Source of the DNA: Bradyrhizobium ivorense
Lineage (GTDB): Bacteria > Pseudomonadota > Alphaproteobacteria > Rhizobiales > Xanthobacteraceae
Length of the DNA: 64,000 bases
Assembly: GCF_900696085.1 (NCBI RefSeq)
Contig: NZ_CAADFC020000009.1
Location: 1 to 64,000 of the forward strand
Direction: 5' to 3'
Shown piece by piece: positions 1 to 9,340 of the stretch. Numbering within the stretch: the first letter of the stretch is position 1; every line of letters starts with the position of its first letter. Both the position numbers and the translations under genes were made by a program. The notes under the pieces are model-generated. The model was not told the DNA's origin, did no database searches, and was given only the letters and a program-made list of their open reading frames with translations.

Positions 1-483
1 GCCCAGAGCGGCGGCGCCGCCGGAGCACACCTCGTGCAGGAACCTGCGGATGACTGGGAGATGGCGGACGATGGACCTCGGGGCCAGGCCGCGCTCTGAT
101 CGCAGGTAGGCATCGAACTCCTTGAAGATCTGTTCGTGCGGGGTGAGAGGCGGCAGCACCAACGGCGCGATCACGCCTTCCTCGCGCAGCACCAACAGCC
201 ATCGCTTGAGCGCGGCCCGGTCACCGGGTTGGATAGACTGCCTCCCGCCTCGATGTCGGAGGTACCGCTCAACGACCTGCTCATCGAGATCGACCAGCTC
301 ATAGCGACGGCCTGCCATCCAACTCAGGAGCCCGCCAACCACGTTGAGGCAACGCCATGTGCCGTGCCGAACGAGCCTCTCTTCGATGAGACGAGCGGCG
401 TAGCGCTCGATGAGTTGTCTGTGCGGCCCGCTTCTGAGACGCCGGCACAGCCGGCTTCTGCCCAAGTACTCTTCAACTTCCAT
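1..483 (-). CDS. Tyrosine recombinase, N-terminal part (cut by window edge)
   Basis: The minus strand reads open from an ATG at 483 to the first base of the window (161 codons, no stop). The ATG follows the purine-rich AGGAAG. From about residue 115 the sequence has the pattern of the N-terminal SAM-like core-binding domain of phage-integrase/XerD recombinases (KEFDAYLRSERGL, then HLPVIRRFLHEV). The catalytic Arg/His/Tyr domain would lie outside the window. Upstream it is bordered by CTATGCCG palindromes, which suggests a recombinase-bearing element, possibly of the three-recombinase (RIT) kind, whose end lies at about 640. The RIT assignment is inference; the integrase fold is fairly clear. 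Confidence 0.7.
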   Translation of the reverse strand, partial: MEVEEYLGRSRLCRRLRSGPHRQLIERYAARLIEERLVRHGTWRCLNVVGGLLSWMAGRRYELVDLDEQVVERYLRHRGGRQSIQPGDRAALKRWLLVLREEGVIAPLVLPPLTPHEQIFKEFDAYLRSERGLAPRSIVRHLPVIRRFLHEVCSGGAAALG

Positions 484-521
484 CTTCCTGTTCTCCGCTG
501 TTGAAAGCGGAGGCACAGAAC

Positions 522-635
522 GAACTATGCCGAACCGACCAAACGCCGGTCAGCGAGAAATCTGGGGAAAACGACCCGACTCGGCATAGTTCGGCGGGCG
601 GCATAAACGGCCCTATGCCGCACTCGGCATAGGGC
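522..635. repeat. Inverted repeats at end of recombinase element
   Basis: Two nested palindromes are visible. GAACTATGCCGA at 522-533 is matched by its reverse complement at 581-592. A perfect 11-bp stem (610-620 with 625-635, loop CACT) is built on the same CTATGCCG core. They lie just outside the recombinase start and inside the 3' end of the IS66 tnpC, whose last roughly 30 codons are made of this sequence. They look like the terminal repeats of the recombinase element. Confidence 0.55.
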
Positions 636-2051
636 GGTCTCAATCAGCGAAGCCAGCAATGCCCAATTCTCGGCACCCTCGTCGCAACCAGCGAACAGAG
701 CGTTCTTGGCATTGAGCTTGATCGGCCGCATCGCACGCTCGACCGCATTCGTGTCCATTTCGATGCACCCGTCATCAAGGTAGAGCGTCAGGCCGTCCCA
801 ATGACGCAGCGCATAGCGCAAAGCCTTCGCTGTCTCACTCTTCTGCGCGAGATCACCAAGCTTCGCCTCAAACCACTGTTTCAAGGCTACGGCCAAAGGC
901 CGGGCATGCGCCTGCCTGCCGGCGCTGTGCTCGGTAGCAGATCGGCCGCGTAGTGCCTTCTCGATCGCGTAGAGCTGGGCGATGCGCTCGAGGGCCTCGC
1001 GGGCAACCGGAGCCGGCGCTGGCGCCGCCTCGCGCTCGATCTTCACAAACTGGCGTCGCAGATGCGACCAGCAGAAGGCAAGCGTCCCGGACAGTGCGTC
1101 CGCACGCGTCACTCGGGTCATGGTCTTGTAAGCCTCATAGCCATCGCAATGGATGATGCCGCGATAGCCCTCAAGCAGCCTCAAGCCATGAACGGCCCCC
1201 CGGCCCGGAGCATAAGCGTAAACCACGCCAGGCGGATCAGGTCCGGCCCAAGGCCTGTCATCACGCGAGAGCGCCCAGAAGTAGCCGGTTTTGGTCCTGC
1301 CGCGCCCCGGATCCAACACCGACGCCGGGGTCTCATCGACACAGAGCTTCGAGGACGCGAGCAGAATCTCGCGCAGACGATGCCACAAGGGCTTCAATTC
1401 CTGGGCGGCATAGCCGACCCAGAAGGCGAGCGTGGAACGGTCGATGTCGATACCGTGCGTCGCCAGCATCTGCGCCTGGCGATAAAGCGGCAAATGCCAA
1501 TGATACTTGGCGTCGATCACATGCGCGACGAGCCGCTCGGTGGGCAGTCCACCCCTGATCAGTCGCTCGGGAGCGGCTTGTTGGAGGACGACACCGTGAC
1601 AGGCGCGGCAAGCCAGTTTGGGCCGGCGGGTGACGATCACACGATATTGCGCCGGTACCACGTCCAGCCTCTGGCTCTCATCGCGCCCAATCTCAAAGAG
1701 GACGCCTTTGCAGCACGGGCAGCAGGTTTCAGCGGGCATCAGGGTTTCGACGATGCGTGGCAAATGCTCCGGCAGCTGACCACGATTGGCCCTGCGCTCG
1801 GCAGTTCTCCTCTCGCGTATTTTGGGATCGGCGCGATCCTCGGCTGCTTCGAGAGCCGCAACGGCCTCACCGATATCCTCCAGAACAAGCTGTAGCTGAT
1901 CAGCTTCAAGCTTTTCCGACGATCGACCGAACTGCGCATCTTTTGCAAGCTTGAGTAACCGCTCGAGCCTGGCGCAGCGATCCAGCAGAGCCGCGGCAAA
2001 GACACGCAGCTCGGCTGGATCGCTCGGCAGCTCATCAGGCAAATCACTCAT
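525..2051 (-). CDS. tnpC: IS66-family transposase TnpC with altered C-terminus
   Basis: 508-residue DDE-type transposase of the IS66 family. Visible are the N-terminal leucine-rich coiled region (LLDRCARLERLLKLAKDAQFGRSSEK), a zinc-finger-like CCPCC cluster, the catalytic region around VDETP and HCDGYEAY, and the conserved block TNAVERAMRPIKLNAKN. After LASLIETA the usual family ending (a stretch resembling VDPKAWLADVL, intact in the copy at 20.6 kb) is absent. It is replaced by about 35 residues read from the palindromic sequence at 522-650. The gene therefore appears truncated by the neighbouring recombinase element and given a new stop. It lies downstream of tnpA and tnpB on the same strand and is probably not fully active. 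Confidence 0.85.
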   Translation of the reverse strand: MSDLPDELPSDPAELRVFAAALLDRCARLERLLKLAKDAQFGRSSEKLEADQLQLVLEDIGEAVAALEAAEDRADPKIRERRTAERRANRGQLPEHLPRIVETLMPAETCCPCCKGVLFEIGRDESQRLDVVPAQYRVIVTRRPKLACRACHGVVLQQAAPERLIRGGLPTERLVAHVIDAKYHWHLPLYRQAQMLATHGIDIDRSTLAFWVGYAAQELKPLWHRLREILLASSKLCVDETPASVLDPGRGRTKTGYFWALSRDDRPWAGPDPPGVVYAYAPGRGAVHGLRLLEGYRGIIHCDGYEAYKTMTRVTRADALSGTLAFCWSHLRRQFVKIEREAAPAPAPVAREALERIAQLYAIEKALRGRSATEHSAGRQAHARPLAVALKQWFEAKLGDLAQKSETAKALRYALRHWDGLTLYLDDGCIEMDTNAVERAMRPIKLNAKNALFAGCDEGAENWALLASLIETALCRVRHRAVYAARRTMPSRVVFPRFLADRRLVGSA

Positions 2052-2103
2052 TGCCCCGAGTCTGCCATGCTTCGCGCCCCGATGCAGCGAAGATTTTATA
2101 TCC

Positions 2104-2457
2104 TTACGCGAGCGCTTTCGGCTGCGGGATTCGAGGTGCGTGCATGCGTGTCCAATCCATGCCAGCCAGAAGCGCCGACAGCTGCGCGGCGTTCATCCGC
2201 ACCACGCCGTCAACAACAGGAGGCCACTTGAAGCCGCCGCCCTCAAGCCGCTTCCAATACAGCACAAGGCCACTGCCATCCCAGACGACAATCTTCACCC
2301 GATCGGTGCGCTTCGCACGGAAGACCACCGCCACGCCCTTCATCGGATCGTGGCCCAGCGCCTCCTTCGCCAAGAGCGCCAGGCCATCCGCGCCCTTCCT
2401 GAAGTCCACAGGTCGGGTCGCAACGTAAATCATGAGGCCAGCGGGAGCCGTCAGCAT
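2104..2457 (-). CDS. tnpB: IS66 accessory protein TnpB
   Basis: 117 residues, the usual size of IS66 Orf2/TnpB. It carries the family hallmarks VATRPVDFRKGADGLALL near the start, VVFRAKRTDRVKIVVWDGSG in the middle and a basic tail. The start overlaps the end of tnpA by a few bases, as is normal in IS66 operons. It is needed for transposition together with TnpA and TnpC, but its biochemical role in the family is poorly known. Confidence 0.88.
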   Translation of the reverse strand: MLTAPAGLMIYVATRPVDFRKGADGLALLAKEALGHDPMKGVAVVFRAKRTDRVKIVVWDGSGLVLYWKRLEGGGFKWPPVVDGVVRMNAAQLSALLAGMDWTRMHAPRIPQPKALA

Positions 2458-2873
2458 GAACGTGTCCGGCGCAATGCCATGAACACATCACTCAGCACCG
2501 CAAGCCCAGGCGTTCCGCGCACCTCTACCCGCGCACCCAGGAACTCAACCGTAACAGTGGCTGCTTCTGGCGATCCGGAGGGCTCCGCAGCCGCCGGTAA
2601 CGACACTTCCGACACCAAAGGCACGAATGACACTGTGTCCGCCGAAGCCGGCAGCACCAATTGACCTAGACGCGTCCGGCGCCGCCAGTCATGCACCTGC
2701 TGGGGCCGGCAGCCATGGCGGCGTGCGATATCCGTGACAACCGCGCCTGGCTCGAGGCTTTCCGCGACAATTTGCGCCTTCAAATCATCCGGCCAGTGCT
2801 TTCGACCTACGCCAGCATACACTTCGATGCGCGGCGACAGCGGTCGTCTTATGTCGTCCGAATGGTCGTCCAT
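2451..2873 (-). CDS. tnpA: IS66 TnpA, helix-turn-helix protein
   Basis: About 140 residues when started at the ATG preceding DDHSDDIRRP; a longer frame opens at 2930, but that N-terminus has no family character. The core KHWPDDLKAQIVAESLEPGA followed by VTDIARRHGCRPQQVHDWRR is the helix-turn-helix of IS66 TnpA / IS3 OrfA-type proteins. It is first gene of the tnpA-tnpB-tnpC set and probably binds the element ends. Confidence 0.82.
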   Translation of the reverse strand: MDDHSDDIRRPLSPRIEVYAGVGRKHWPDDLKAQIVAESLEPGAVVTDIARRHGCRPQQVHDWRRRTRLGQLVLPASADTVSFVPLVSEVSLPAAAEPSGSPEAATVTVEFLGARVEVRGTPGLAVLSDVFMALRRTRSC

Positions 2874-2961
2874 TGTGAGCACCCTTGCCGAAGATGACTC
2901 TTCTAACGGTGCTCCCAAGACTGCGCACAAACAATCTGAAGGGCCTCGGCGCCACGCTTAC

Positions 2962-3530
2962 GCTCGAGACCGTGCGGGCGAACCTCCTTGACCGGCAGTT
3001 CGCCGACGAGCGGCCGAACCAGAAGTGGAACTCCGATTTTACGTATCTCTGAACCGGCTGAGGGACTGAGGGCTGGGTCTGTGTCCCAGCGGTGATCGAC
3101 CTGTCCTCATGCCGGGTGGTGGGCTGGTCGATGAGCGCCGCCATGGCGGCACAACTCGTAGCAAACGCACTTCTGATGACAGTCTGACGGCGGGGTAAGC
3201 CCGATGCGCTGTTGCACCACTCGAACCAGGGCAGCCAATACACAAACGAGCAGTTCCAGCGCCTAATAGCCGACCATGACATCGTCTGCAGCATAAACCG
3301 TTCTGGCAACGTTTGGGACAATGCGGCGATGGAGAGCTTCTTCTCGCCGCTCAAGACCCAACGGACGGAGAGCAAAAGTACAGGACCACTGACCAGGCGC
3401 GAGCCGATGTGTTCGACTCCATCGAGAGATTTTACGAACCGACCCGCAGGCACTCGACCATCGGCTATCTCAGCCCGGTTGAATTCGAGCGCAAGGTGGG
3501 ATTGGCTTCACCGGTGTCCATCAAACGGGC
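2962..3530 (+). pseudogene. IS3-family transposase OrfB relic
   Basis: Catalytic-core remains of an IS3-family integrase-like transposase. In one frame one reads ANLLDRQFADERPNQKW, DFTYL (first Asp), VIDLSSCRVVGWSM, LLHHSNQGSQYTNEQFQ (second Asp region) and NVWDNAAMESFFSPLK (catalytic Glu). Stops interrupt it near 3050 and 3190. Past about 3360 the match moves to another frame (DSIERFYEPTRRHSTIGYLSP). The 5' part is missing where the IS66 element begins. It cannot encode a working enzyme. Confidence 0.8.
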
Positions 3531-4507
3531 AGCAGCTCAGTTCTCCCAGATCTTTAGTGGCAAGGGGATCCACTTACCATCGCGAGCCTGTTTGAGCTGC
3601 GACGATAGCGTGGAATCGTTGCGTCCAAGCCATGTCGCGCGACGGGGAGTGGCAAGAATCGCTCGATTCCGGGCGGGTAAGAAATTGCACCTGACGCGGC
3701 GCTTGCTCTGAGATCGCGAGGACAAGCTGGATCAGCGCGCTATGGACGGGCTCCTCGAAGGCGCGAACCGGGAACAAGAGCGAATGGCTGTCAGGCGCAA
3801 GTTGTGCGTCCTGACATTGGAGCCCCGCTTCGTCTCGAGATCGGGGAGGAATACGCAGAATCAAAAATCACCGCGGTCCAGGCCGATGGAGACTTGCGGA
3901 GCCGCGCCCGTGGTGATCCTGTCCTTGGCCCTCATGAGGGAAACGAAATCGCAGAGTCGTCGGGCCTGATCTTGGTACTCGCATCTAAAGCCCTTGCGGC
4001 GTGCTTGGACGTCCCTCGAGCGCCGATCGCAGAGTAGTCTTTGTACCCTCCTCGGCCACGGCAACAGATGCGCGTCTTGTTATAGCTCTCGTCGTTTCTC
4101 ACCAATTGGCCAATCTTTGACAGGGTCGCGCCGGATCGGAGAAGCTGTTGGGGCTATGTCGCAAGATATGGGTTCCGTAGTTGGAGGAGCCACGAACGCC
4201 AGCGCGCTCCAAGGCGCTCTTGGCGAGCATCGTAATCGCACAACCGATGCAAAGGCGACGTTAGGGGCCAGCGTGCGTAGAAACTGCCGGCGGCACGACG
4301 ACCTCGGTCGGCGATCACGCAGGTACGCAACGACAGAGCACCAACGTATCGGCACTCGCCCTCGCTGCCGATCTTCGCGAACGGAGAGCGGGACTTTCTC
4401 CAACGAACCGCAATCGCAAGAAGGACGCTTCGCGGCAAAAGCAGCCCAGCCCACACTGTGGGCCTGGCAGCTCGTGAACGTTGCGATCACTGGTTAAACG
4501 CCCGGAA
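3531..4507. other. About 1 kb without recognisable genes
   Basis: Short open frames exist on both strands, but none shows family motifs, a ribosome binding site or sensible composition. Nothing else is recognised. It is probably decayed island DNA between the IS3 relic and the transporter gene. Confidence 0.4.
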
Positions 4508-5641
4508 TTATTTCGCCCGCCAAGCCAGCCAACGCTCCTGCAGATGATCGTTATTGGTCTTGCCGTCAGGGCGTTTCGCCAAGAGCCAAGCGTTGTCAGT
4601 GATAATGCACTTCCAAGCGTTCTCGGGAGCTATGCTGAGCAGCGGGATCAAGTCCGGCGGCAAGTACTTGAGCTGGTTTGTATTCGGCGCGGGATAGCCC
4701 GTGCCCTGAGTAAAAGCGGCAGCAACTTGCGCGCGGTTCAAGAAGGCAATAAACTTTTGCGCATTCGCGGTATTGGGCCCGCCTTTCAGCACAGCAGCGC
4801 GAACGAATCCCAAGGCCGCCCCGTCCCAGACCATCTTGATGGGCGCACCTTGGCGGATCGCTGCTAATATACGTCCATCGTACGCGGAAGTCATAGCGTA
4901 CTCACGATTGATCAGGAGTTGAGGCGCCTCCCCACCGGCCGACCACCATTTCGCAATGTGAGGTTTGATCTCATCAAGCTTCTTAAGCGCGCGATCCACT
5001 TTGTCATCTGTAAGCGGCCAGATGTCCGTCTTCGCAACACCATCGGCAAGGAGCGCAAATTCCAGATTACGCGCCGCCTGGGGACCAAGGAACCCACGGG
5101 GCTGTGGGAACTTTTTAATATCCCAGAAATCTGCCCAGTTTTGTGGCCCTCCCTTCGGGAAAGCTCGCTCATCATATGCTAACAGCAACGCGACTCCGAA
5201 TATTGAAACGGCCTCTTCGAGACGAGCGTGTTGGGGGGTACCCTCGATCGATTCTTTGTCCCAAAGGCTGTAATCAATCGGCTCGAATATCCCAGTTCCG
5301 CGCAATTGCTCGAAGGTGTCTACGTAGGCAACATCCCAATCAATTCGTCCCGCCCGGCTCATGGCCTTTATCTGCGGCTCAGCGGTGTCCCCCACCACAT
5401 CAACGACTTTTATTCCTGTGACCTTGGTGAACGGCTCATACACATATCGCCGGATGTTTTCGGTGAAAGAGCCGCCGTAACTAAAAACTACCACCTCGCC
5501 ACTGCCGGCGAGCCTTTCTTGCGCCCAAGCGCTGTTGGCTTTGGCTACGATTGACGCGCTGGTCAAAGCCGCCGCTGACCGAAGGATCGAGCGCCGATTC
5601 ACACGACGTAGTGAAACACTAGTGAAACTCCGATCAGTCAT
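4508..5641 (-). CDS. ABC transporter substrate-binding protein, polyamine (PotD) type
   Basis: 377 residues from the ATG at 5641, chosen because AGGAGGG lies five bases upstream; the open frame extends further 5' without support. A twin-arginine-like leader (RRVNRRSILRSAAALTSASI, ending near SAWA) directs export to the periplasm. The mature part follows the spermidine/putrescine-binding pattern: EVVVFSYGGSFTENIRRYVY, then WDVAYVDTFEQL, LLLAYDERAFP, NWADFWD, and the tail LPPDLIPLL / DNAWLLAKRPDG. Family members bind small cationic or amine-containing solutes for an ABC importer. No permease or ATPase gene is near, so it may work with components elsewhere. It is last of the minus-strand metabolic genes that include two amidases; a ligand related to their substrate is plausible but inferred. 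Confidence 0.85.
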   Translation of the reverse strand: MTDRSFTSVSLRRVNRRSILRSAAALTSASIVAKANSAWAQERLAGSGEVVVFSYGGSFTENIRRYVYEPFTKVTGIKVVDVVGDTAEPQIKAMSRAGRIDWDVAYVDTFEQLRGTGIFEPIDYSLWDKESIEGTPQHARLEEAVSIFGVALLLAYDERAFPKGGPQNWADFWDIKKFPQPRGFLGPQAARNLEFALLADGVAKTDIWPLTDDKVDRALKKLDEIKPHIAKWWSAGGEAPQLLINREYAMTSAYDGRILAAIRQGAPIKMVWDGAALGFVRAAVLKGGPNTANAQKFIAFLNRAQVAAAFTQGTGYPAPNTNQLKYLPPDLIPLLSIAPENAWKCIITDNAWLLAKRPDGKTNNDHLQERWLAWRAK

Positions 5642-5879
5642 AAAACCCTCCTGCTCCCGAGAAATGTCATTTGTTGGCCTATCGTTCCACACCCGCTCGG
5701 CAGAAAAATTCCGAAAAGTCGACATGCATCGCACAAATTCTGCGAACTGGACCGGCATTTTAGCTATCTTTGCTGCGCGACTCTCGCCGTCTTGACCAAA
5801 AGGCATATTAGTGCCCTTGTCGACGCAAGGCGAAAACTCGACGTACCGCACCTCGCCATATTAATGCCCGCTTGAACTG

Positions 5880-6175
5880 TGACGAGGACTGCAAACGAAC
5901 GGCGTGGGGCCGACCGTGCCGCCATCATTCTGACCATGATCGCGACGGTCGTCTCAATGACGTCGATCCAAAGACCTGGCTAGCCGATGTCCTCGCCTGT
6001 ATCGCCGATCTTCCTACAACACGGCTGCACGAACCACGGCCCTGGGATTGGAAGCTTCTGCGCCGAGCCGGCAACTCCGACGATCAGCAAGCCGCCTGAC
6101 CTTCACCCAACGCATCATATAGCTCGCCGACCCCGCGCGCACGCGTCAATCCGGCCGCCCTCATCGTAGGCGTAC
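5880..6175 (+). pseudogene. IS66 tnpC 3' end relic with terminal repeat
   Basis: Reads RRGADRAAIILTMIA, then after a frameshift NDVDPKTWLADVLACIADLP and PWDWKLLRRAG, the C-terminus of an IS66 TnpC very close to the intact copy at 20.65 kb. The 75 bases after the stop also match that copy's end. The relic stops at a GTAC terminus at 6172-6175, so only one IS66 end remains. Confidence 0.8.
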
Positions 6176-6460
6176 CGACTGTGTCTCCTGCTCCTGTGTG
6201 TATACTCCGTCGGAGCAGCGAAGCACGCGAGCGCTGGGTGGGTAAGCTCATGACCGGGAACGCACTGCTGTGCAGAATGCGCGCTGCCCAATGCTCCTCA
6301 TCAAAGATTCAGCGTTTGGTCCTTGTCTACCCCAATATCGGATTCGCGGCGACTCCGCCGCCGCCGCTGCGGAACGCGTCGCACTGGTCGCAGCGACTCC
6401 AAGACTAAGTCTGAATGCGACCTGCGATTATGTAGCCCGACTGATCGATGATCGAGGGGT

Positions 6461-7906
6461 TCAGGCCGCTCCTGCCAGAACATTTGGCCGCCGACGGCTC
6501 CAAGGTCGAGCTTCCTCCAGGTCCCGCGCGACACGGACCAAGTTGGCCTCGTCACCAAAGCGGCCGACGACCTGAACACCAATTGGCAATCCTCTGTGAC
6601 CATGCTCCATTGGTAAGGTTACAGATGGATGACCAGTCACGTTGAATACTCCAAGGAATTGATATAGCGCCTCGTTTGCTTCCATGAACTCGTGCGCGGA
6701 AAGCGTCGGATTGGTTGTCGAGTAGACGCCACTATGCGGCAGTGCGACCGTTGGCATCGTGGGAGTCAATAGAATGTCATAAGGATCTATCGCCTCGCCG
6801 ATTTGGAAGCGCAATCTCCTGAATGCCTCGTTTACGTCCCTGTGGGGAAATTCCGCCTTTCGACAATGTTCGTAAAGCTTCAGGTTGATTGGCTCCAACG
6901 TGTCCGCGTTGATTGCGCGTCCCATAGCCAAGGCGCCGCTTTCGAGCCAAGACGCACTGAGATTGAATCTGCCGAGCAATATTGCCATGCGCAAGTTTTT
7001 GCGCTCAGTAGGCTCGCAAGGCGGTCCGACTTCCGTGACCACGTGCCCCATTTCCTCGAGCAGAGCGGCCGTCGAATTAACGGCATGCAGCACTTCCGGC
7101 TCGATCTCAACGTCCCCCCATTTGGTGCGCGCGACGCCCACTCTTAACTTACCGGTTGGCTGGGAAAGTTCTTCTTTGTATGGCCGCTTCGGCTGAACGA
7201 TAATGAAAGGATCGCCAGGGTGCGGACCGGAAAAAACATCAAGAGCGGCCGCCATGTCGCGCACGGTTCGACATAGAACGAAAGTGTAACCGAGACCAAA
7301 GCCCGCATCCTGCTTGTCCGGCCCGCCAGAGACACGTCCACGAGATGGTTTTAGCCCGACGAGGCCGCACCAGGCGGCTGGGATGCGAATGGACCCACCG
7401 CCGTCGCTGCCATGTGCGATCGGAATGATGCCGGCGGCTACCGCAGCCGCTGCTCCGCCCGAGGATCCACCCGCGGAGCGCGCCAAATCCCAAGGGTTGC
7501 GGGTGACGCCATGTAGAATGGATTCGGTGAATCCGGATGTACCAAGCTCAGGTGCCGTTGTTCTTCCGAGAGTCCGGAGGCCAGCTTCCCGAGCGCGACG
7601 AAAAAAATAGCTGTCTTTGTTCGGGCAATAGCCTTTGAATAAACGGCTTCCATTTTCCTGTAGACGGCCAGCTTCGGCAGCTCCGGTATCTTTGCGAAGG
7701 AAGGGCACTCCGTGAAACGGACCTCCGTCCGCACCCGCGACACTCTCAGCATCTTCGTAAAATTGTATGACAGCATTAATGTGAGGATTGACTTGGTCGT
7801 GTGCCTCTCGAGATAACTGCGCCAATTCTAACGGCGTCACTTCGCCTTTTCTCACAAGAAAGGCCAAACCATTCGCATCGTAATTGACATATTCGCTCAA
7901 TTTCAT
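6461..7906 (-). CDS. Amidase-signature hydrolase, NylA-like
   Basis: 481 residues, full length for the amidase-signature family (about 480-500). The catalytic elements are in place: Lys72 in FLRKDTGAAEAGRL, the Gly/Ser-rich SAGGSSGGAAAA motif with the cis-serine near 149, and the nucleophile Ser172 in GGGSIRIPA. The spacing and surrounding text (INAVI near the start; TVRDMAALDV and HPGDPF around 230) resemble 6-aminohexanoate-cyclic-dimer hydrolase NylA more than Glu-tRNA amidotransferase GatA. It probably cleaves a small or cyclic amide in the cytoplasm; the substrate is unknown. It is a close paralogue of the gene at 16.0-17.5 kb and lies in the same minus-strand block as a NylB-like hydrolase. 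Confidence 0.85.
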   Translation of the reverse strand: MKLSEYVNYDANGLAFLVRKGEVTPLELAQLSREAHDQVNPHINAVIQFYEDAESVAGADGGPFHGVPFLRKDTGAAEAGRLQENGSRLFKGYCPNKDSYFFRRAREAGLRTLGRTTAPELGTSGFTESILHGVTRNPWDLARSAGGSSGGAAAAVAAGIIPIAHGSDGGGSIRIPAAWCGLVGLKPSRGRVSGGPDKQDAGFGLGYTFVLCRTVRDMAAALDVFSGPHPGDPFIIVQPKRPYKEELSQPTGKLRVGVARTKWGDVEIEPEVLHAVNSTAALLEEMGHVVTEVGPPCEPTERKNLRMAILLGRFNLSASWLESGALAMGRAINADTLEPINLKLYEHCRKAEFPHRDVNEAFRRLRFQIGEAIDPYDILLTPTMPTVALPHSGVYSTTNPTLSAHEFMEANEALYQFLGVFNVTGHPSVTLPMEHGHRGLPIGVQVVGRFGDEANLVRVARDLEEARPWSRRRPNVLAGAA

Positions 7907-8089
7907 TTCCAGAATTTCTCCGAGCTGATCTACGATGCTAAACCTCTCCTTGCGATTACGTCATGCGTTTCTTCGACTAAGCCGCAGTATTTCTGCGTCG
8001 AGCTGGACAGACCGCACGAAAGTGGCCTGATGCGAGCGGCAGTCGCTCTTAGCATGCCTCGGCTATGCTAGCGCATATCGCCTTGATGA

Positions 8090-8285
8090 GCCATTCCCCC
8101 GATTTTCACAGTAGCAGACGCGGAAACAACGGGCGGGCAAATGCGCCGGAGAGCCTGGCAGGTTGAATGTCAGCGCCAACTGCTCGATCAGGCGGGAAGA
8201 ACGCTCCGACCGTTGCCCATAGATCTGATGCTTTAGCTTGGCGATCTGCAGCTTCTGTTGTGCGATCAGCGCCTCGTTCCGACGC
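8090..8285 (-). pseudogene. IS66 tnpC N-terminal relic
   Basis: A short stretch reads RNEALIAQQKLQIAKLKHQIYGQRSERSSRLIEQL, matching the N-terminal coiled region of IS66 TnpC (compare the intact copy at 20.6-22.3 kb). It is truncated on both sides, and the ISAs1 relic abuts it at about 8287. Confidence 0.65.
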
Positions 8286-8289
8286 TTTC

Positions 8290-8822
8290 TCAACGGATGA
8301 CAGCGAACTCGGCAGCGACCTCCAAACGCTTCGCGCGCGCCGCAGTCAGCCCGTCCAGATCGAGCAGCGCGAGGACTCCAATAGCCCCGGCGACCTCGTT
8401 GCGGTTGGTGGCCTTCCGCTGAGCCAGCTCCATACGAATGCCAGCCGCCCAGACATTGACCATATGCAGCGGCGTGGCCTGGCCACGCGTGGAGGCTCTG
8501 CGCAGAGCCTTGCCATCGATGCTGACCACCCCCTTGATGCCAAAGCTTTTGCTGAACTTGCGCAAAACCGCCTCCAGGCCTTCGGGTCCAACGCACGGAA
8601 GACGTTGCTCAACGTATCGTGGCTCGGAATCCGCTGCCTGAGCTCCAGAAATCGCAGCAACAGCTCCTCGCGGCCTTGGCTAAAGAACTTGAACTCGGTG
8701 CAGGTCTTGGCGCCAGCCAGCGTAGCCGCCAATGCAATGACAAGGACATCCATCAGATCGTGTCGAGCGTTGCTGGCGCGCGGATCCTTGAGCGATCGCA
8801 ACAGGCGCTTGAGCTTGCGCAT
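8290..8822 (-). pseudogene. ISAs1-family transposase relic
   Basis: The N-terminal half reads HDLMDVLVIALAATLAGAKT, LLLRFLELRQRIPSHDTLSN and VFRALDPKAWRRF, typical of ISAs1 (DDE_Tnp_1-associated) transposases. After a frameshift near 8560 a second frame continues with GVVSIDGKALRRA (first catalytic Asp), ATPLHMVNVWAAG and GVLALLDLDGL. The remaining half is missing where IS66 sequence begins. It is non-functional. Confidence 0.78.
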
Positions 8823-8943
8823 TTAGGTCTCCCTCGGGAATCGAGAGATACCCAAAGAATCCAATAACAATCGCTTGGCAACACCTCCGGCGTCATATGC
8901 GATTCCTCTACCGCACGGAAGGCCGTTCTCTCGGATCAGGCAA

Positions 8944-9162
8944 CTATGGCGTCTTCGAGAACATTCCTCGTGAGCCAATAAGCGCTTCTGTTGTCGCGTA
9001 GCGGCCTACGCCAAGTGAACAGCAGGCTTTGAGCGAGTCCGCACACAATTTCCCCAGACGCAATGCCTCCTCGGCCAGACGAGCCTTCTCGTCGCAAATC
9101 CAGCGCCGCCGACTCTCGGAGCCTGACACTTTGACCTGCATTCGCCAGAGACCTTGACGCAA
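8944..9162 (-). pseudogene. IS66 tnpA-like relic
   Basis: Contains SGSESRRRWICDEKARLAEE followed by ALRLGKLC, resembling the helix-turn-helix start of IS66 TnpA, but the second helix region is scrambled. With the tnpC relic at 8.1-8.3 kb it may be one IS66 element interrupted by the ISAs1 insertion. Confidence 0.4.
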
Positions 9163-9244
9163 GGGTTTAAGGCCAGATCATGGGGCCTCATCTCAAAATA
9201 CACAAGGCGCCCGCGGCGGGAGGGATACGATCTGACCGGTCGCT

Positions 9245-9340
9245 GACGGCGCTGGATGCGACCGGGTGCGACGCGAAGCGCACGATCACCATCCCGCCCA
9301 CGGAGGGACATACCGGCTGGCCATGGATGCTCCGCTCTGG
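9245..9340 (-). pseudogene. Fragment of a NylB-like hydrolase gene
   Basis: About 90 bases are closely similar to 12236-12320, the 3' part of the NylB-like gene (shared bases around GTGCGA-GCGAAGCGC and CTGGCCATG). Translated on the minus strand it gives IHGQP and VRFASHPVASSA. It is a leftover of a second copy, pointing to an older duplication. Confidence 0.6.

Larger units (their letters stand above)
640..2961 (-). mobile_element. IS66-family element, truncated at the tnpC end
   Basis: It spans tnpA, tnpB and tnpC. The tnpA-side end is placed at 2961, where the minus strand begins GTAAGC, close to the usual IS66 terminus; immediately outside it the IS3 relic begins. No matching terminus is seen at the tnpC side, where the recombinase palindromes cut in. 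Both boundaries are approximate. Confidence 0.6.

Noticed and set aside
136..504. 122-codon plus-strand frame at the left edge
   Set aside because: Overlaps the recombinase on the other strand, which has family character; this frame has none.
1062..1895. 277-codon open frame on the plus strand
   Set aside because: Antisense shadow of the first IS66 tnpC.
5642..5851. 70-residue N-terminal extension of the ABC binding protein
   Set aside because: The internal ATG has AGGAGGG at ideal spacing and is followed by the export signal.
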